64,000 nucleotides of DNA from Ruminococcoides sp052118065. Its GTDB lineage: Bacteria > Bacillota > Clostridia > Oscillospirales > Acutalibacteraceae. The notes below the pieces were generated by a model. That model saw only the letters and a list, made by a program, of their open reading frames with translations. It was not told where the DNA came from and ran no database searches. The stretch covers positions 124,001 through 188,000 of the forward strand of contig JBQKHY010000002.1 of the NCBI GenBank assembly GCA_052118065.1, read 5' to 3'. This document shows positions 17,633-27,123 of the stretch, in pieces (positions within the stretch are counted from its first letter, which is position 1; the number at the start of each line of letters is the position of its first letter). Position numbers and translations under genes: made by a program.

Positions 17633-17655
17633 TTTAGAAAATAATTGAGATTTTT

Positions 17656-17686
17656 AGCCACTACGAAAGTAGTGGTTATTTTTTTT
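17656..17686 (+). terminator. terminator after the rsmD-coaD unit
   Basis: 9-bp stem (17656-17664 with 17669-17677), GAAA tetraloop, then an uninterrupted T-rich run. Confidence 0.92.
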
Positions 17687-17761
17687 GCCTAAAACTATAT
17701 TTTAATGCCAAAACTCGTTATGTGAACAGTTTGAAAATATAAAGAAATTGTTACAAATTCC

Positions 17762-17790
17762 TTGCAATATCATTACAAGTAGTATATAAT
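17762..17790 (+). promoter_or_regulatory. sigma-A promoter of the dcw cluster (mraZ promoter)
   Basis: TTGCAA (17762-17767), 17-bp spacer, TATAAT (17785-17790). The direct repeats that follow lie just after the predicted start site. Confidence 0.8.
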
Positions 17791-17807
17791 GGTTCATATA
17801 GAAGTGG

Positions 17808-17838
17808 CATTTGGTGTCACAATAGGACATTTGGTGTC
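17808..17838 (+). promoter_or_regulatory. 11-bp direct repeats, candidate MraZ operator
   Basis: CATTTGGTGTC occurs at 17808-17818 and 17828-17838, exactly 20 bp (two helical turns) apart. MraZ is known to autorepress by binding short GG-containing direct repeats near its own promoter; the repeats here do not match the TGGGN box exactly, so assignment is inferred from position and periodicity. Confidence 0.55.
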
Positions 17839-17892
17839 GATAAGTGATTTTCATGTGTCATATTTAATTAAAAATGGAGGTGGCAGTTTAAT

Positions 17893-18309
17893 ATGTTTTC
17901 AGGTACAACAGTTCATTCAGTTGATGCAAAAGGCAGAATTGTACTGCCACAGAAATTCAGAGAAGAACTTGGTGAAGAATTTTATGTAACCAATGGCTTT
18001 TCTGAAAATATACAGATTATGTCTGTTGATGAGTTTAATCGTCTAAGAGAGCAGATAAGGGAGCTACCTGCTAACAAAGCAATGGCACTTCAGTATTTGC
18101 TTTTATCTGCAGCAACACTAGTTAGTCCAAACGGTCAGGGTAGAATTCAAATTCCCCAAAAATTGCGTGAGGATAGCGCCATCCAAGGTGAGGCTGTAGT
18201 TGTTGGTATGGATAGCCGTATTGAAGTATGGAACAAAGATAAGTTCGATGCATTTATGGCTAAACAGCGCCAAGAACTTGAGGATGCTCTTCAGCTTATT
18301 AAGTTTTAA
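17893..18309 (+). CDS. mraZ: transcriptional regulator MraZ
   Basis: A 138-residue protein with two SpoVT/AbrB-type beta barrels: repeats (HSVDAKGRIVLPQKFRE at residue 7 and SPNGQGRIQIPQKLRE near 79) each carry the DxxGRIxxP-like signature. MraZ is a repressor of the division/cell wall cluster. RBS GGAGGTGG. It is the first gene of the dcw cluster; rsmH starts 2 bp after its stop. Confidence 0.95.
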   Translation: MFSGTTVHSVDAKGRIVLPQKFREELGEEFYVTNGFSENIQIMSVDEFNRLREQIRELPANKAMALQYLLLSAATLVSPNGQGRIQIPQKLREDSAIQGEAVVVGMDSRIEVWNKDKFDAFMAKQRQELEDALQLIKF

Positions 18310-18311
18310 TT

Positions 18312-19235
18312 ATGGAATTTAATCATATTTCTGTTCTACTCAATGAATGTATTGAGGGATTGAACATTAACCCTAACGGAATTTATGTTGACGGTACAGC
18401 AGGTGGTGGCGGTCACTCAGCAGAAATTCTAAAGAAACTTGATTGTGGTAAACTGATTTCTATTGACAGAGATCCGGATGCTATTACAACAATTTCCGAA
18501 AGATTTAAAAATGAGCCAAATTCAATTATTGTAAATGGTTGTTTTGGCGATATGAAAAAGCTATTAAATGACAGAGGTATTTATCAGGTAGATGGTGTTC
18601 TTCTTGATATTGGTGTCAGTTCTCATCAGCTGGATACTGACGAAAGAGGTTTTAGCTTCCATAAGGATGCACCTTTGGATATGAGAATGAGTCAAAGTGG
18701 TACTTCTGCCGAGGATTTAGTAAACGACTTAAGTTATGAAGAACTTAGAGATATTATATATCGCTATGGTGAAGATAAATTTGCACCGTCTATTGCCAAA
18801 GGTATAGTTAAAGCAAGAGAAGAAGAAAGAATTACTACTACTCTTCAACTTGCTGAGATTATTAAGAATTCTGTACCTCAAAAGGTTAGAAGAGAAGGTC
18901 ATCCTGCAAGAAAGACTTTCCAAGCACTTAGAATTGAAGTAAATGGAGAACTTACTCAGCTTGAAAACGGTCTTGATGAAGCATTTGAAATGCTTAGTCC
19001 AAAGGGCAGACTTGCAGTTATTTCTTTCCATTCGTTAGAGGATAGAATAGTAAAGCAAAAGATGGCATCTTGGTGCAAGGGTTGTACTTGTCCAAAGGAC
19101 TTTCCGGTATGTGTTTGTGGAAATGTACCAAAGGCAAAGTTGGTAAACCGTAAGCCTATTGAGGCTACTCAGGAGGAATTGGACAAAAACCCTAGAAGTA
19201 GAAGTGCAAAACTAAGGATTTGCGAAAAAATTTAG
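18312..19235 (+). CDS. rsmH: 16S rRNA (cytosine1402-N4)-methyltransferase RsmH
   Basis: RsmH/MraW (307 residues), SAM-dependent, modifies C1402 in the 30S P site. Starts with HISVLLNECIEGL, SAM motif VDGTAGGGGHSAEI, LLDIGVSSHQLD, the central TFQALRIEVN segment, and ISFHSLEDRIVKQ. The Cys cluster near the end (CKGCTCPKDFPVCVC) is common in clostridial members. Directly follows mraZ. Confidence 0.96.
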   Translation: MEFNHISVLLNECIEGLNINPNGIYVDGTAGGGGHSAEILKKLDCGKLISIDRDPDAITTISERFKNEPNSIIVNGCFGDMKKLLNDRGIYQVDGVLLDIGVSSHQLDTDERGFSFHKDAPLDMRMSQSGTSAEDLVNDLSYEELRDIIYRYGEDKFAPSIAKGIVKAREEERITTTLQLAEIIKNSVPQKVRREGHPARKTFQALRIEVNGELTQLENGLDEAFEMLSPKGRLAVISFHSLEDRIVKQKMASWCKGCTCPKDFPVCVCGNVPKAKLVNRKPIEATQEELDKNPRSRSAKLRICEKI

Positions 19236-19263
19236 GTAAAGTGACAGTTTTGTAGTATTTCCC

Positions 19264-19292
19264 TAGACAAAGCACTGTATATGTAGTAAAAT
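19264..19292 (+). promoter_or_regulatory. candidate internal promoter before ftsL
   Basis: TAGACA (19264-19269), 17-bp spacer, TAAAAT (19287-19292) inside the 234-bp gap between rsmH and ftsL, which has no other gene. Confidence 0.45.
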
Positions 19293-19469
19293 ATATCAGA
19301 GGTGTAATTATAGTTACAAATATCTATAGATAGTGTAACAAAACGATTACAATAAATATATATTGAGTTTTTAATTACTACGAATAAGTAAGGATTATGA
19401 GAAGAAAGAAATTTTAGGATACCATATATAGTATCTTAAAAATTAAGAATTGGTTATATAGGTGAATAA

Positions 19470-19967
19470 ATGGCATTTTTGAGCAGTAATAATGCTTATG
19501 ACATTTCTGTTTTTGAAGATGACAATCTTGAAAATCAGGACTTACATAAGAAAAATAAGGTAGTAAAAATACCTAAGAAAAAAATTGAACAAGCAAAAAG
19601 ACGCAAACGCAATCCTTTGAAGCTAACTGTTGGTTTCTTGTTTTCTGCAGTTGTTGTAGCAGTAGTTGGTATGATTATTTATAGTCAAGTTCAGCTAACA
19701 GAACTAAATCAGAAAATTTCAGAAGCACAGGAAACACTTGAAAACAGCCAAAGTGAATATACTCAAATGCAAATGAATGTTGATGCTAAATACACAACTT
19801 CTATTATTGAGGAATATGCACAGGATAAACTAGGTATGACTAAAGCAAACAGTAGCCAAAAGGAATTTGTGGATTTATCTAGCGGGGATAAAGCCAAGGT
19901 TATTGAAAAAGAGGATAAAAGTATTTTTGATACTATAGTAGATTGGATATCCTCAATTTGGTCATAA
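19470..19967 (+). CDS. ftsL: cell division protein FtsL
   Basis: A 165-residue bitopic protein: about 50 cytoplasmic residues ending in a basic patch (KKKIEQAKRRKRN), one membrane helix (about 54-74) and an extracytoplasmic coiled coil (about 75-110) with the short DKLGM segment seen in FtsL/DivIC proteins. FtsL is a divisome scaffold with FtsQ and DivIC. Identification relies on topology and position between rsmH and the PBP gene. The tail after about residue 125 is longer than usual. RBS AGGTGA. Confidence 0.85.
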   Translation: MAFLSSNNAYDISVFEDDNLENQDLHKKNKVVKIPKKKIEQAKRRKRNPLKLTVGFLFSAVVVAVVGMIIYSQVQLTELNQKISEAQETLENSQSEYTQMQMNVDAKYTTSIIEEYAQDKLGMTKANSSQKEFVDLSSGDKAKVIEKEDKSIFDTIVDWISSIWS

Positions 19968-20002
19968 CCCTTAGGTTTGTGTAATAAGATTATAGAGGGT
20001 AC

Positions 20003-20036
20003 AAGAGTTGAGATTTTAATTATCTTAACTCTTTTT
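20003..20036 (+). terminator. weak terminator/attenuator between ftsL and the PBP gene
   Basis: 12-bp stem with one G-T pair (20003-20014 with 20022-20033), 7-base loop, T5. Being inside the dcw cluster, it is probably a partial terminator that lowers downstream expression. Confidence 0.6.
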
Positions 20037-20080
20037 CCGTATTTATTGATATGAAAGAGATAAGAAAGGAGCAAGACCGA

Positions 20081-22330
20081 TTGGCTAAGAATGTAAAAGG
20101 CGTAAATCAAAAATTAAGACATAGAACAATGATTCTGTTGGCTATTATTTTGGTTATTGGTTTTGGTGCTGCTACTTGTAGACTTGCATTTTTGCAAGTG
20201 GTTAAGGGAGAAAGTTTAAGCCAAAAGGCTGTTGAACAACAGTTACATGATACTGAGATTTCAGCAAAACGAGGAACTATCTATGATAGAACCGGTAAGG
20301 TATTGGCCCAGAGTGCCTCGGTGTGGCGAGTTGTTATGGCTCCTGCTAACTTCAAAACTGATGAACAGAGAGAATATGTAGCTAAAAATCTTTCCAAAAT
20401 TCTTGATTTGGATTATGACGAAGTTCTAAAGGAAACTAAAGAAAATTCATATTATGTTAGCGTTAAGCGAAAGATAGAAACAAAAGAAAGAAATAAGATT
20501 TTAAAGTTGCAAGATACATTAAGCGAAAAATATAAGCTGGAAAATGTTATTCAACTACTTGATGACTACAAGAGATATTATCCTTATAATGAACTTGCTT
20601 CTTCAGTAATCGGTTTTACCGGTGAAGATGACCAAGGTCTTGAAGGACTTGAGTATCAGTACAATAAGTATTTATCAGGTACAAGTGGCAGACTTATTTC
20701 AGCACGAAATTCAAAGGGTGTTGATATGCCTTTTGCTTATGAACAAAGTATTGATGCTAAAGACGGTAACAACCTGGTTCTTACTATTGATGAAACAGTT
20801 CAAGCAGTTGTTGAAAAGTATATGCAACAGAATATCATAACCAATAAGGTTTATAACCGTGGTTGTGCTATTATGATGGATGTTACAAATGGCGAGATTA
20901 TTGCTATGGCTACAGTTGGTGGCTATGACCTTAACGAGCCTTATACAATAGCCGATGAAACAAAGCAAAAAGAAATCAAAGCTATTACAGATGAAAAGAA
21001 CAAGAATAAGGCCTATAATGAGGCTTTAGCTGAACAGTGGCGTAATAAAGCTATTTCCGACACTTATTATCCGGGTTCGGTATTTAAGATTATTACTTCT
21101 GCTATGGCACTTGAAGAAGGTGTTGTTAATGCAGATACAAGTACTTTCAACTGTACCGGTTCTATGCAGGTAAGTGATAGACTTATCCACTGTGATGACT
21201 GGAACGGTCATGGTACACAGACTTTTGAACAAGCAATTATCAATTCTTGTAACCCTGCATTTATGCAGATTGGTGCAAAATTAGGTGCAGCAAAGTTCTG
21301 GGAATACTATCAGGCATTTGGTTATTCCGAATTAACAGGTATTGACCTACCGGGTGAAAGTGACGACCAGTTCTTTACACCGGACGGTTCAATGGGTGTT
21401 GTTGACCTTGCAGTTTCTTCTTTCGGTCAAGGTTTCTCAATTACTCCAATTCAGATGATTACTGCCGTATCAGCAGTTGCAAACGGTGGTAACTTGGTTC
21501 AACCACATGTTGTAAAGCAAATTCAGGACAGCAACGGTAATGTTGTACAAAACTATGATACAAAGATTAAGAGAAAAGTTGTATCAAGCAGCGTATCTAA
21601 AACATTAAACACAATTCTACAACACAACTCAGAACAGGGCGGTGTAAAGTGTGGTTATGTTGCAGGTTACAGAGTAGCCGGTAAAACAGGTACATCACAA
21701 AAATTGGTAGACAACAATGGTGATGGTGTAGAAGATTACATTGCGTCTTTCCTAGGTTATGCTCCTGCAGATAACCCAAAATATGCAATGCTAATGTTCT
21801 TTGATACTCCTACAGGTGATAACTACTACGGTTCTGTTGTAGCAGCACCTGTATTCCCACAGATTATGGAAGAAGTTTTACCTTACTTAGAGGTTGAAAC
21901 AGAATATACAGATAGCGAAAGAGAAGACTTAGATGTTATTGCCGATCAGTATGTTGGTCTATCAACAGAAGATGCACAACAAAAGATTTCTGATGCCGGA
22001 CTTACACCGGTAGTTAAGGGTTCAGGTAGCAAGGTTATTGCTCAAATGCCGGAATCAAATTCTACTGTACCAAAGGGTGGAACAGTTGTTCTTTATACCG
22101 ACAAATCTTCGGCAAAAGAAACGGTAGAAGTACCTAACTTACTTGATATGAGTTTAAGTGATGTAAACAGTATTGCTTCTCAGTGTGGACTGAATGTATC
22201 TGTTAAGGGTACTTCAAGTACAAGTGGTGACGGTATCTCTACAAAGCAAAGTATAGCTGAGGGTACTAAGGTTAGTGAAGGTACAGTTATTACAGTTACC
22301 TTCTTGCCACAAAGTGGTATTGGAGAATAA
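20081..22330 (+). CDS. ftsI: septal penicillin-binding protein 2 with PASTA domains (FtsI/SpoVD type)
   Basis: A class B PBP transpeptidase (749 residues) that cross-links septal peptidoglycan with FtsW. One membrane helix near residues 18-40, the dimerisation domain (KRGTIYDRTGKVLA), then the catalytic motifs SVFK (in YYPGSVFK), SCN and KTGTS, and two C-terminal PASTA domains (about 625-745). I chose TTG 20081, 9 bp after AAAGGAG; the ATG at 20051 has no Shine-Dalgarno sequence. It is the only PBP in this cluster, so it is probably the vegetative division enzyme, but a SpoVD assignment cannot be excluded. Confidence 0.92.
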   Translation: MAKNVKGVNQKLRHRTMILLAIILVIGFGAATCRLAFLQVVKGESLSQKAVEQQLHDTEISAKRGTIYDRTGKVLAQSASVWRVVMAPANFKTDEQREYVAKNLSKILDLDYDEVLKETKENSYYVSVKRKIETKERNKILKLQDTLSEKYKLENVIQLLDDYKRYYPYNELASSVIGFTGEDDQGLEGLEYQYNKYLSGTSGRLISARNSKGVDMPFAYEQSIDAKDGNNLVLTIDETVQAVVEKYMQQNIITNKVYNRGCAIMMDVTNGEIIAMATVGGYDLNEPYTIADETKQKEIKAITDEKNKNKAYNEALAEQWRNKAISDTYYPGSVFKIITSAMALEEGVVNADTSTFNCTGSMQVSDRLIHCDDWNGHGTQTFEQAIINSCNPAFMQIGAKLGAAKFWEYYQAFGYSELTGIDLPGESDDQFFTPDGSMGVVDLAVSSFGQGFSITPIQMITAVSAVANGGNLVQPHVVKQIQDSNGNVVQNYDTKIKRKVVSSSVSKTLNTILQHNSEQGGVKCGYVAGYRVAGKTGTSQKLVDNNGDGVEDYIASFLGYAPADNPKYAMLMFFDTPTGDNYYGSVVAAPVFPQIMEEVLPYLEVETEYTDSEREDLDVIADQYVGLSTEDAQQKISDAGLTPVVKGSGSKVIAQMPESNSTVPKGGTVVLYTDKSSAKETVEVPNLLDMSLSDVNSIASQCGLNVSVKGTSSTSGDGISTKQSIAEGTKVSEGTVITVTFLPQSGIGE

Positions 22331-22369
22331 TAAATTTTTATATAAAAGATGTTAAAATGAGGTGTTAGA

Positions 22370-23401
22370 ATGACAACAGGATTATGGGAACTTGTGGGTG
22401 CAGTTGTTGCATTCGTTCTTTCAGCAGTAATAGGAAGATTTTTGATTCCGATTTTACACAAATTAAAGTATGGTCAGACAATTCTTGATATTGGACCATC
22501 TTGGCATAAGAAAAAGCAAGGTACTCCAACAATGGGTGGCATTATGTTTATCATCGGTATTGTTGTTGCAACAGTAATTGCAATTCCTTGTTTATCAATT
22601 TTCGGTGATATTTATGAACCAACAGGTTATTCTTATAACAAAGAGGTTCTAATGGTATTTGTCAGCCTAGGTATGGCTGTACTTTACGGTGCAGTTGGTT
22701 TCCTTGATGACTATATTAAGGTTGTTAAGAAAAGAAACCTTGGTCTAACTGCTAAGCAGAAACTAGTGTTCCAGTTTGCAATTGCAATTGCATTCGTTGT
22801 AATCAATGCTTTCTTTGGCTATGGTGACACAACATATATTCCTTTTGCAGGTACTGTTCATATGGGCAACTTTGCAATTATCTACCACATTATCAGTGTA
22901 ATTGTTATTGTTGGTGTGGTTAACGCAGTTAACCTAGCTGATGGTATTGATGGTCTTGTTGGTTCAGAAACATTCTTTGTTGCTATTTTCTATATGATTA
23001 TTTCAAGCATTATGACTTCTTCTGCAACAGGTGTTTTATCAGCAGCAGTAGCCGGTGGTTGTCTAGGTTTCTTACTATGGAACTTTAACCCTGCTAAGGT
23101 ATTTATGGGTGACACAGGTTCACTATTCTTAGGCGGTATTGTTTGTGCAATGGCTTATTCAATGAATATGCCGGTTATCCTAATTCCAATGGCACTGACT
23201 TATTTACTAGAAATGCTATCTGTTATTCTACAGGTAACATACTTTAAAATTACTCACGGTAAAAGATTATTCAAGATGAGTCCTATCCACCATCACTTTG
23301 AAAAGTGTGGTTGGAGCGAAACAAAGATTGTTGTAGTATTCAGTGCATTTACAATTGTTATTTGTGGTATTGTTACTGCATTAGTAATTTTAGGACTTTG
23401 A
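22370..23401 (+). CDS. mraY: phospho-N-acetylmuramoyl-pentapeptide transferase
   Basis: MraY (343 residues, about ten membrane helices) makes lipid I from UDP-MurNAc-pentapeptide and undecaprenyl phosphate. Diagnostic motifs: GTPTMGG, the catalytic DDYIK, NAVNLADGIDGL, FMGDTGSL and SPIHHHFE. RBS GAGGTG. murF, which often precedes it, is absent. Confidence 0.97.
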   Translation: MTTGLWELVGAVVAFVLSAVIGRFLIPILHKLKYGQTILDIGPSWHKKKQGTPTMGGIMFIIGIVVATVIAIPCLSIFGDIYEPTGYSYNKEVLMVFVSLGMAVLYGAVGFLDDYIKVVKKRNLGLTAKQKLVFQFAIAIAFVVINAFFGYGDTTYIPFAGTVHMGNFAIIYHIISVIVIVGVVNAVNLADGIDGLVGSETFFVAIFYMIISSIMTSSATGVLSAAVAGGCLGFLLWNFNPAKVFMGDTGSLFLGGIVCAMAYSMNMPVILIPMALTYLLEMLSVILQVTYFKITHGKRLFKMSPIHHHFEKCGWSETKIVVVFSAFTIVICGIVTALVILGL

Positions 23402-23431
23402 TACTTCATATAATATAGGGAGGAGAATTTA

Positions 23432-24655
23432 ATGTCATCAGAAACTTTAAAAAGAATGTCAAATGAAAGACAAAGATATGATAGTCGTGGCAGGACAAGA
23501 AGAAAAAATGCTCCTCCAAAAAAGAGAAAGAGAATAGCTTTCTCTATTGGTATGGGTATTGACCTACCTTTCCTAATTATTCTATTGGTTCTTCTTGTAA
23601 CCGGTCTGATAATGATGTTTTCATCATCTTATGCAGTTGCATATTATAATCAGGGAGACAGTTTCTTCTTCTTGAAAAGGCAGTTAATATTTGCAGTTAT
23701 TGGCTTTGTGCTTATGATGGGTATTTCCTATATTGACTATCATAGCTTGCATCATTTATGTTATGTATTCTTAGGACTTTCCTATTTGGCACTATTTTTG
23801 GTATTGTTGTTGCCACCGGTAAACAATGTTCATAGATGGATTGGTGTTGGTGGTTACGGTATTCAGGCTTCGGAATTTTCAAAATTCGCAATTGTGCTTT
23901 TCTTGGCACATTGGGGAAGTCTTTATTATGATAAAATGAGTACCATTAAGTATGGGGTTGTTCCTGCACTTACAGTATTTGTCAGTACTGCAGTTTTACT
24001 TGTGCTTGAGCCTCACTATTCAGGTATAGTAATTATTCTTTTGCTTACAGTTATAATGCTTTATCTAGCCGGTATAAACACAAAATGGCTTGTTGCTGCC
24101 GGTGTAGCAGTTGTTATTGCTTTCTTGATTGCTTGGGCTACAGGACTTCTTTCTTATGCTATGACAAGAATGGAAGGCTGGGGTCAGGCTCTTGAATATA
24201 CAACAGAAGATATGTGGCAAACAACATGGCAGACAAGAAACAGTCTTTATGCAATAGGCTCAGGTGGTCTCTTCGGTTTAGGCCTTGGTAACTCAAGACA
24301 AAAGTATGGTTATCTACCTGAACCACAGAACGACTTTATCTTTGCAGTTGTATGTGAAGAACTTGGTTTAGTAGGTGCAATAGTAATCTTAATTATCTTT
24401 GCAGCACTTGTTTATAGAGGTGTAAAGATTGCTCTAAAAGCACCTGACAGATTTGGTAAATTACTTGGTATCGGTTTGATTTCACAGATTGGTATTCAAG
24501 TTATTCTAAATATTTTTGTTATTACAGACTGGTTGCCTAATACAGGTATCAGCTTACCATTCTTCTCTTATGGTGGTAGTTCGCTGGTTGTATTGATGGC
24601 ACAGATGGGTGTAATACTTTCGATTTCAAGACACTCTAATATTGAAAAAGCATAA
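23432..24655 (+). CDS. ftsW: SEDS peptidoglycan glycosyltransferase FtsW
   Basis: A 407-residue SEDS polymerase with a long basic cytoplasmic N-terminus (about 40 residues, RGRTRRKNAPPKKRKR) and about ten membrane helices. Typical segments: HRWIGVGGYGIQASEFSK, the large external loop, GLGLGNSRQKYGYLPEPQNDFIFAVVCEELGL and PFFSYGGSSL. The essential Asp is the D of QNDFIF. Pairs with the PBP encoded two genes upstream. Confidence 0.95.
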   Translation: MSSETLKRMSNERQRYDSRGRTRRKNAPPKKRKRIAFSIGMGIDLPFLIILLVLLVTGLIMMFSSSYAVAYYNQGDSFFFLKRQLIFAVIGFVLMMGISYIDYHSLHHLCYVFLGLSYLALFLVLLLPPVNNVHRWIGVGGYGIQASEFSKFAIVLFLAHWGSLYYDKMSTIKYGVVPALTVFVSTAVLLVLEPHYSGIVIILLLTVIMLYLAGINTKWLVAAGVAVVIAFLIAWATGLLSYAMTRMEGWGQALEYTTEDMWQTTWQTRNSLYAIGSGGLFGLGLGNSRQKYGYLPEPQNDFIFAVVCEELGLVGAIVILIIFAALVYRGVKIALKAPDRFGKLLGIGLISQIGIQVILNIFVITDWLPNTGISLPFFSYGGSSLVVLMAQMGVILSISRHSNIEKA

Positions 24656-24668
24656 TGAGGTGTAAAAT

Positions 24669-25784
24669 ATGAGAATTTTATTTGCCGGTGGCGGTACAGC
24701 CGGTCACATTAACCCGGCACTTGCAATTGCCGGATATGTAAAGAAACAAATGCCTGAAGCAGAAATCCTTTTTGTAGGTAACAAGGGTGGTATGGAAGAA
24801 AGACTTGTTCCGCAAGCAGGTTTTGACTTTAAGCAGATTGTTATTAGTGGTTTTAAGAGAAGTTTTAATGTTAAGGCAATCGGTCACAATGTTAAAACAG
24901 TAAAGAGAATGTTTACAGCCTCTGCTGAGTCAAAGAAAATTATTAAGGAATTTAAACCTGACCTTGCAGTTGGTACAGGTGGTTATGTAAGTGGTCCTGT
25001 ACTTCGTACTGCAGCAAAGATGGGTGTTCCGATTATTATTCACGAACAAAACGCTTATCCCGGTGTTACTACAAAGATGTTATCAAAATTAGCTAAGAAG
25101 GTTATGTTAGCTATTCCCGATGCTAAGAAACACCTTGACCCTAACCTGGATTATGTTATTACAGGTAACCCTGTAAGACAGGAAATTCTTTCTGCTAACA
25201 GAGAAAGTGCAAGAGCAGAACTTGGTCTTGATGAAAGACCTGTTGTTCTTTCTTTTGGTGGTTCTTTAGGTGCAAGAAAGATTAACGAAAACCTAGCTGA
25301 CTTAATTGCCAGAAGTGGTAAAGACGGTAAGTATCAGCATATCCATGCATATGGCCAATACGGTAAGTGGTTCCCTGATTTAGTTAAAGAGAAAGGTACA
25401 GATATTTCAAAGTGTCCTAACCTTGATATTAGAGAATATATTAACAATATGGCAACTTGTCTTGCTGCTTGTGATGTGGTTGTATCAAGAGCAGGTGCAA
25501 TTACACTTTCAGAAATTCAAGCACAGGGCAAACCTGCAGTTCTAATTCCATCTCCAAATGTTGCTGAAAATCATCAGTATCACAATGCAATGGCTATGGT
25601 AAATAAGAAGGCTGCTGAAATTATTGAAGAAAAGGATTTAACTCCAGAACTTCTAATTGAAAAAGTTGATAAGCTACTAGAGAGTAGTGCTACTCTTGAA
25701 GAATATAGCAAGAATGCCAGAAAAATGGCCATTGTTGATGCTAATGAAAGAATCTTTAGTGTTGTCAAAGGTATTCTAGGCTAA
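24669..25784 (+). CDS. murG: UDP-GlcNAc : undecaprenyl-PP-MurNAc-pentapeptide GlcNAc transferase
   Basis: MurG (371 residues, GT28) converts lipid I to lipid II at the inner membrane face. N-terminal GGGTAGHINPALAIA loop, HEQNAYPG, the GGSLGARKIN loop and the C-terminal UDP-GlcNAc site SRAGAITLSEIQAQGKPAVLIPSP. RBS GAGGTG 7 bp upstream of the ATG. Confidence 0.97.
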   Translation: MRILFAGGGTAGHINPALAIAGYVKKQMPEAEILFVGNKGGMEERLVPQAGFDFKQIVISGFKRSFNVKAIGHNVKTVKRMFTASAESKKIIKEFKPDLAVGTGGYVSGPVLRTAAKMGVPIIIHEQNAYPGVTTKMLSKLAKKVMLAIPDAKKHLDPNLDYVITGNPVRQEILSANRESARAELGLDERPVVLSFGGSLGARKINENLADLIARSGKDGKYQHIHAYGQYGKWFPDLVKEKGTDISKCPNLDIREYINNMATCLAACDVVVSRAGAITLSEIQAQGKPAVLIPSPNVAENHQYHNAMAMVNKKAAEIIEEKDLTPELLIEKVDKLLESSATLEEYSKNARKMAIVDANERIFSVVKGILG

Positions 25785-25851
25785 CACATTTTTGAAACAC
25801 CAACATAAAATATGTAGAAATAGTTTCAGTATTTTATAAAGGGTGTTGTAA

Positions 25852-27105
25852 GTGGCTAAGTTTATAGTTGATGGTAACAGACGGTTGCAGGGTGAAGTTA
25901 ATTTGCAAGGTGCTAAGAACAGTGCTTTGCCTATTATCTCGGCAACTCTCTTGTGCAGTGGTGAAAGTGTAATTCATTGTTGTCCTATTATTAGTGATAT
26001 TAATGCGTCAATACAGATTTTACGGTATCTTGGTTGTAGTGCAAAGCTCAGCGATCACACACTTATTGTTGATAGCAAAGATATGAATAGGTGTGATATA
26101 CCGGAAAATTTGATGAATGAAATGCGTTCATCTATTGTATTTTTAGGTGCAATAATTGCAAGAAAAGGAAAGGCAAAGTTGTACTTCCCGGGTGGTTGTG
26201 AATTAGGTCCAAGACCTATTGATTTGCACCTTTCTGCACTGAGAAAAATGGGTGTTATTATTGACGAAAGATATGGACTTATCACTTGCAGAGTAAAAGA
26301 TAAATTACATGGAGCAAAGATTGCTTTGCCATTCCCTAGTGTTGGTGCTACTGAGAACATTATCCTTTCTGCAGTTTTAGCAAAAGGTACTACAATAATC
26401 AGTAATGCTGCCAGAGAACCGGAAATCGTTGATTTGTGTGATTATCTTATTAAGTGTGGTGCTGAAATATACGGTGCAGGTGAAAGCACAATTTATATTT
26501 ATGGTGTTGATAATTTAACCCCAACAGTCCATACTATTATTCCGGACAGAATTGTTGCTTCAACCTTTATGGCTGCTTCAGCAGTTACCGGTGGTGAGCT
26601 AATACTTAACGGTATTATAAGTAGCCATCTTGATGGAGTTATTCCTCTCTTTGAGGAGGCCGGTTGCAATATAAAGGTAAGAAACAGTAAACTGAAAATA
26701 GATAGTCCAAGTAGACTAAAGTCCTTTAAATATGTAAGGACAATGCCTTATCCCGGATTTCCGACTGATGCACAAGCAGTGATGATGTCTGTTGCAACAG
26801 TTGCTAAGGGTACAACTGTATTTGTTGAAAATATTTTTGAAAGTAGATACCGTCATGTTGAGGATTTAACACGACTTGGTGCTAATATAAAGGTAGCCAA
26901 CAAGGTTGCAGTTGTTGAAGGTGTGGATAGATTATTTGGTGCTAAGGTAGTAGCAAAAGAATTAAGGGGTGCTGCTGCTTTGGTTGTTGCTTCTTTGAAA
27001 GCAGAGGGCAGAACCGAAATTGAAGGAATCAAGTACCTTGAAAGAGGATATGAAGACCTAGAGGTTGTACTGTCAAGTTTAGGAGCAAATATAAGGAAAG
27101 TATAG
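25852..27105 (+). CDS. murA: UDP-N-acetylglucosamine 1-carboxyvinyltransferase
   Basis: MurA (417 residues) adds enolpyruvate from PEP to UDP-GlcNAc, the first committed step of peptidoglycan synthesis. Seen: LQGAKNSALPIISATLL with the catalytic Lys/Asn, and the flexible loop FPGGCELGPRPID carrying the fosfomycin-target Cys near residue 118, so fosfomycin sensitivity is expected from the residue. Start GTG 25852 follows AAGGGTG. Located between murG and ftsQ. Confidence 0.95.
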   Translation: MAKFIVDGNRRLQGEVNLQGAKNSALPIISATLLCSGESVIHCCPIISDINASIQILRYLGCSAKLSDHTLIVDSKDMNRCDIPENLMNEMRSSIVFLGAIIARKGKAKLYFPGGCELGPRPIDLHLSALRKMGVIIDERYGLITCRVKDKLHGAKIALPFPSVGATENIILSAVLAKGTTIISNAAREPEIVDLCDYLIKCGAEIYGAGESTIYIYGVDNLTPTVHTIIPDRIVASTFMAASAVTGGELILNGIISSHLDGVIPLFEEAGCNIKVRNSKLKIDSPSRLKSFKYVRTMPYPGFPTDAQAVMMSVATVAKGTTVFVENIFESRYRHVEDLTRLGANIKVANKVAVVEGVDRLFGAKVVAKELRGAAALVVASLKAEGRTEIEGIKYLERGYEDLEVVLSSLGANIRKV

Positions 27106-27123
27106 AGGAAAGAGGTGTGAAAA

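Noticed and set aside
17789..17989. 66-residue ORF overlapping the mraZ operator and start
   Set aside because: No RBS; it covers the direct repeats and the mraZ start in another frame.
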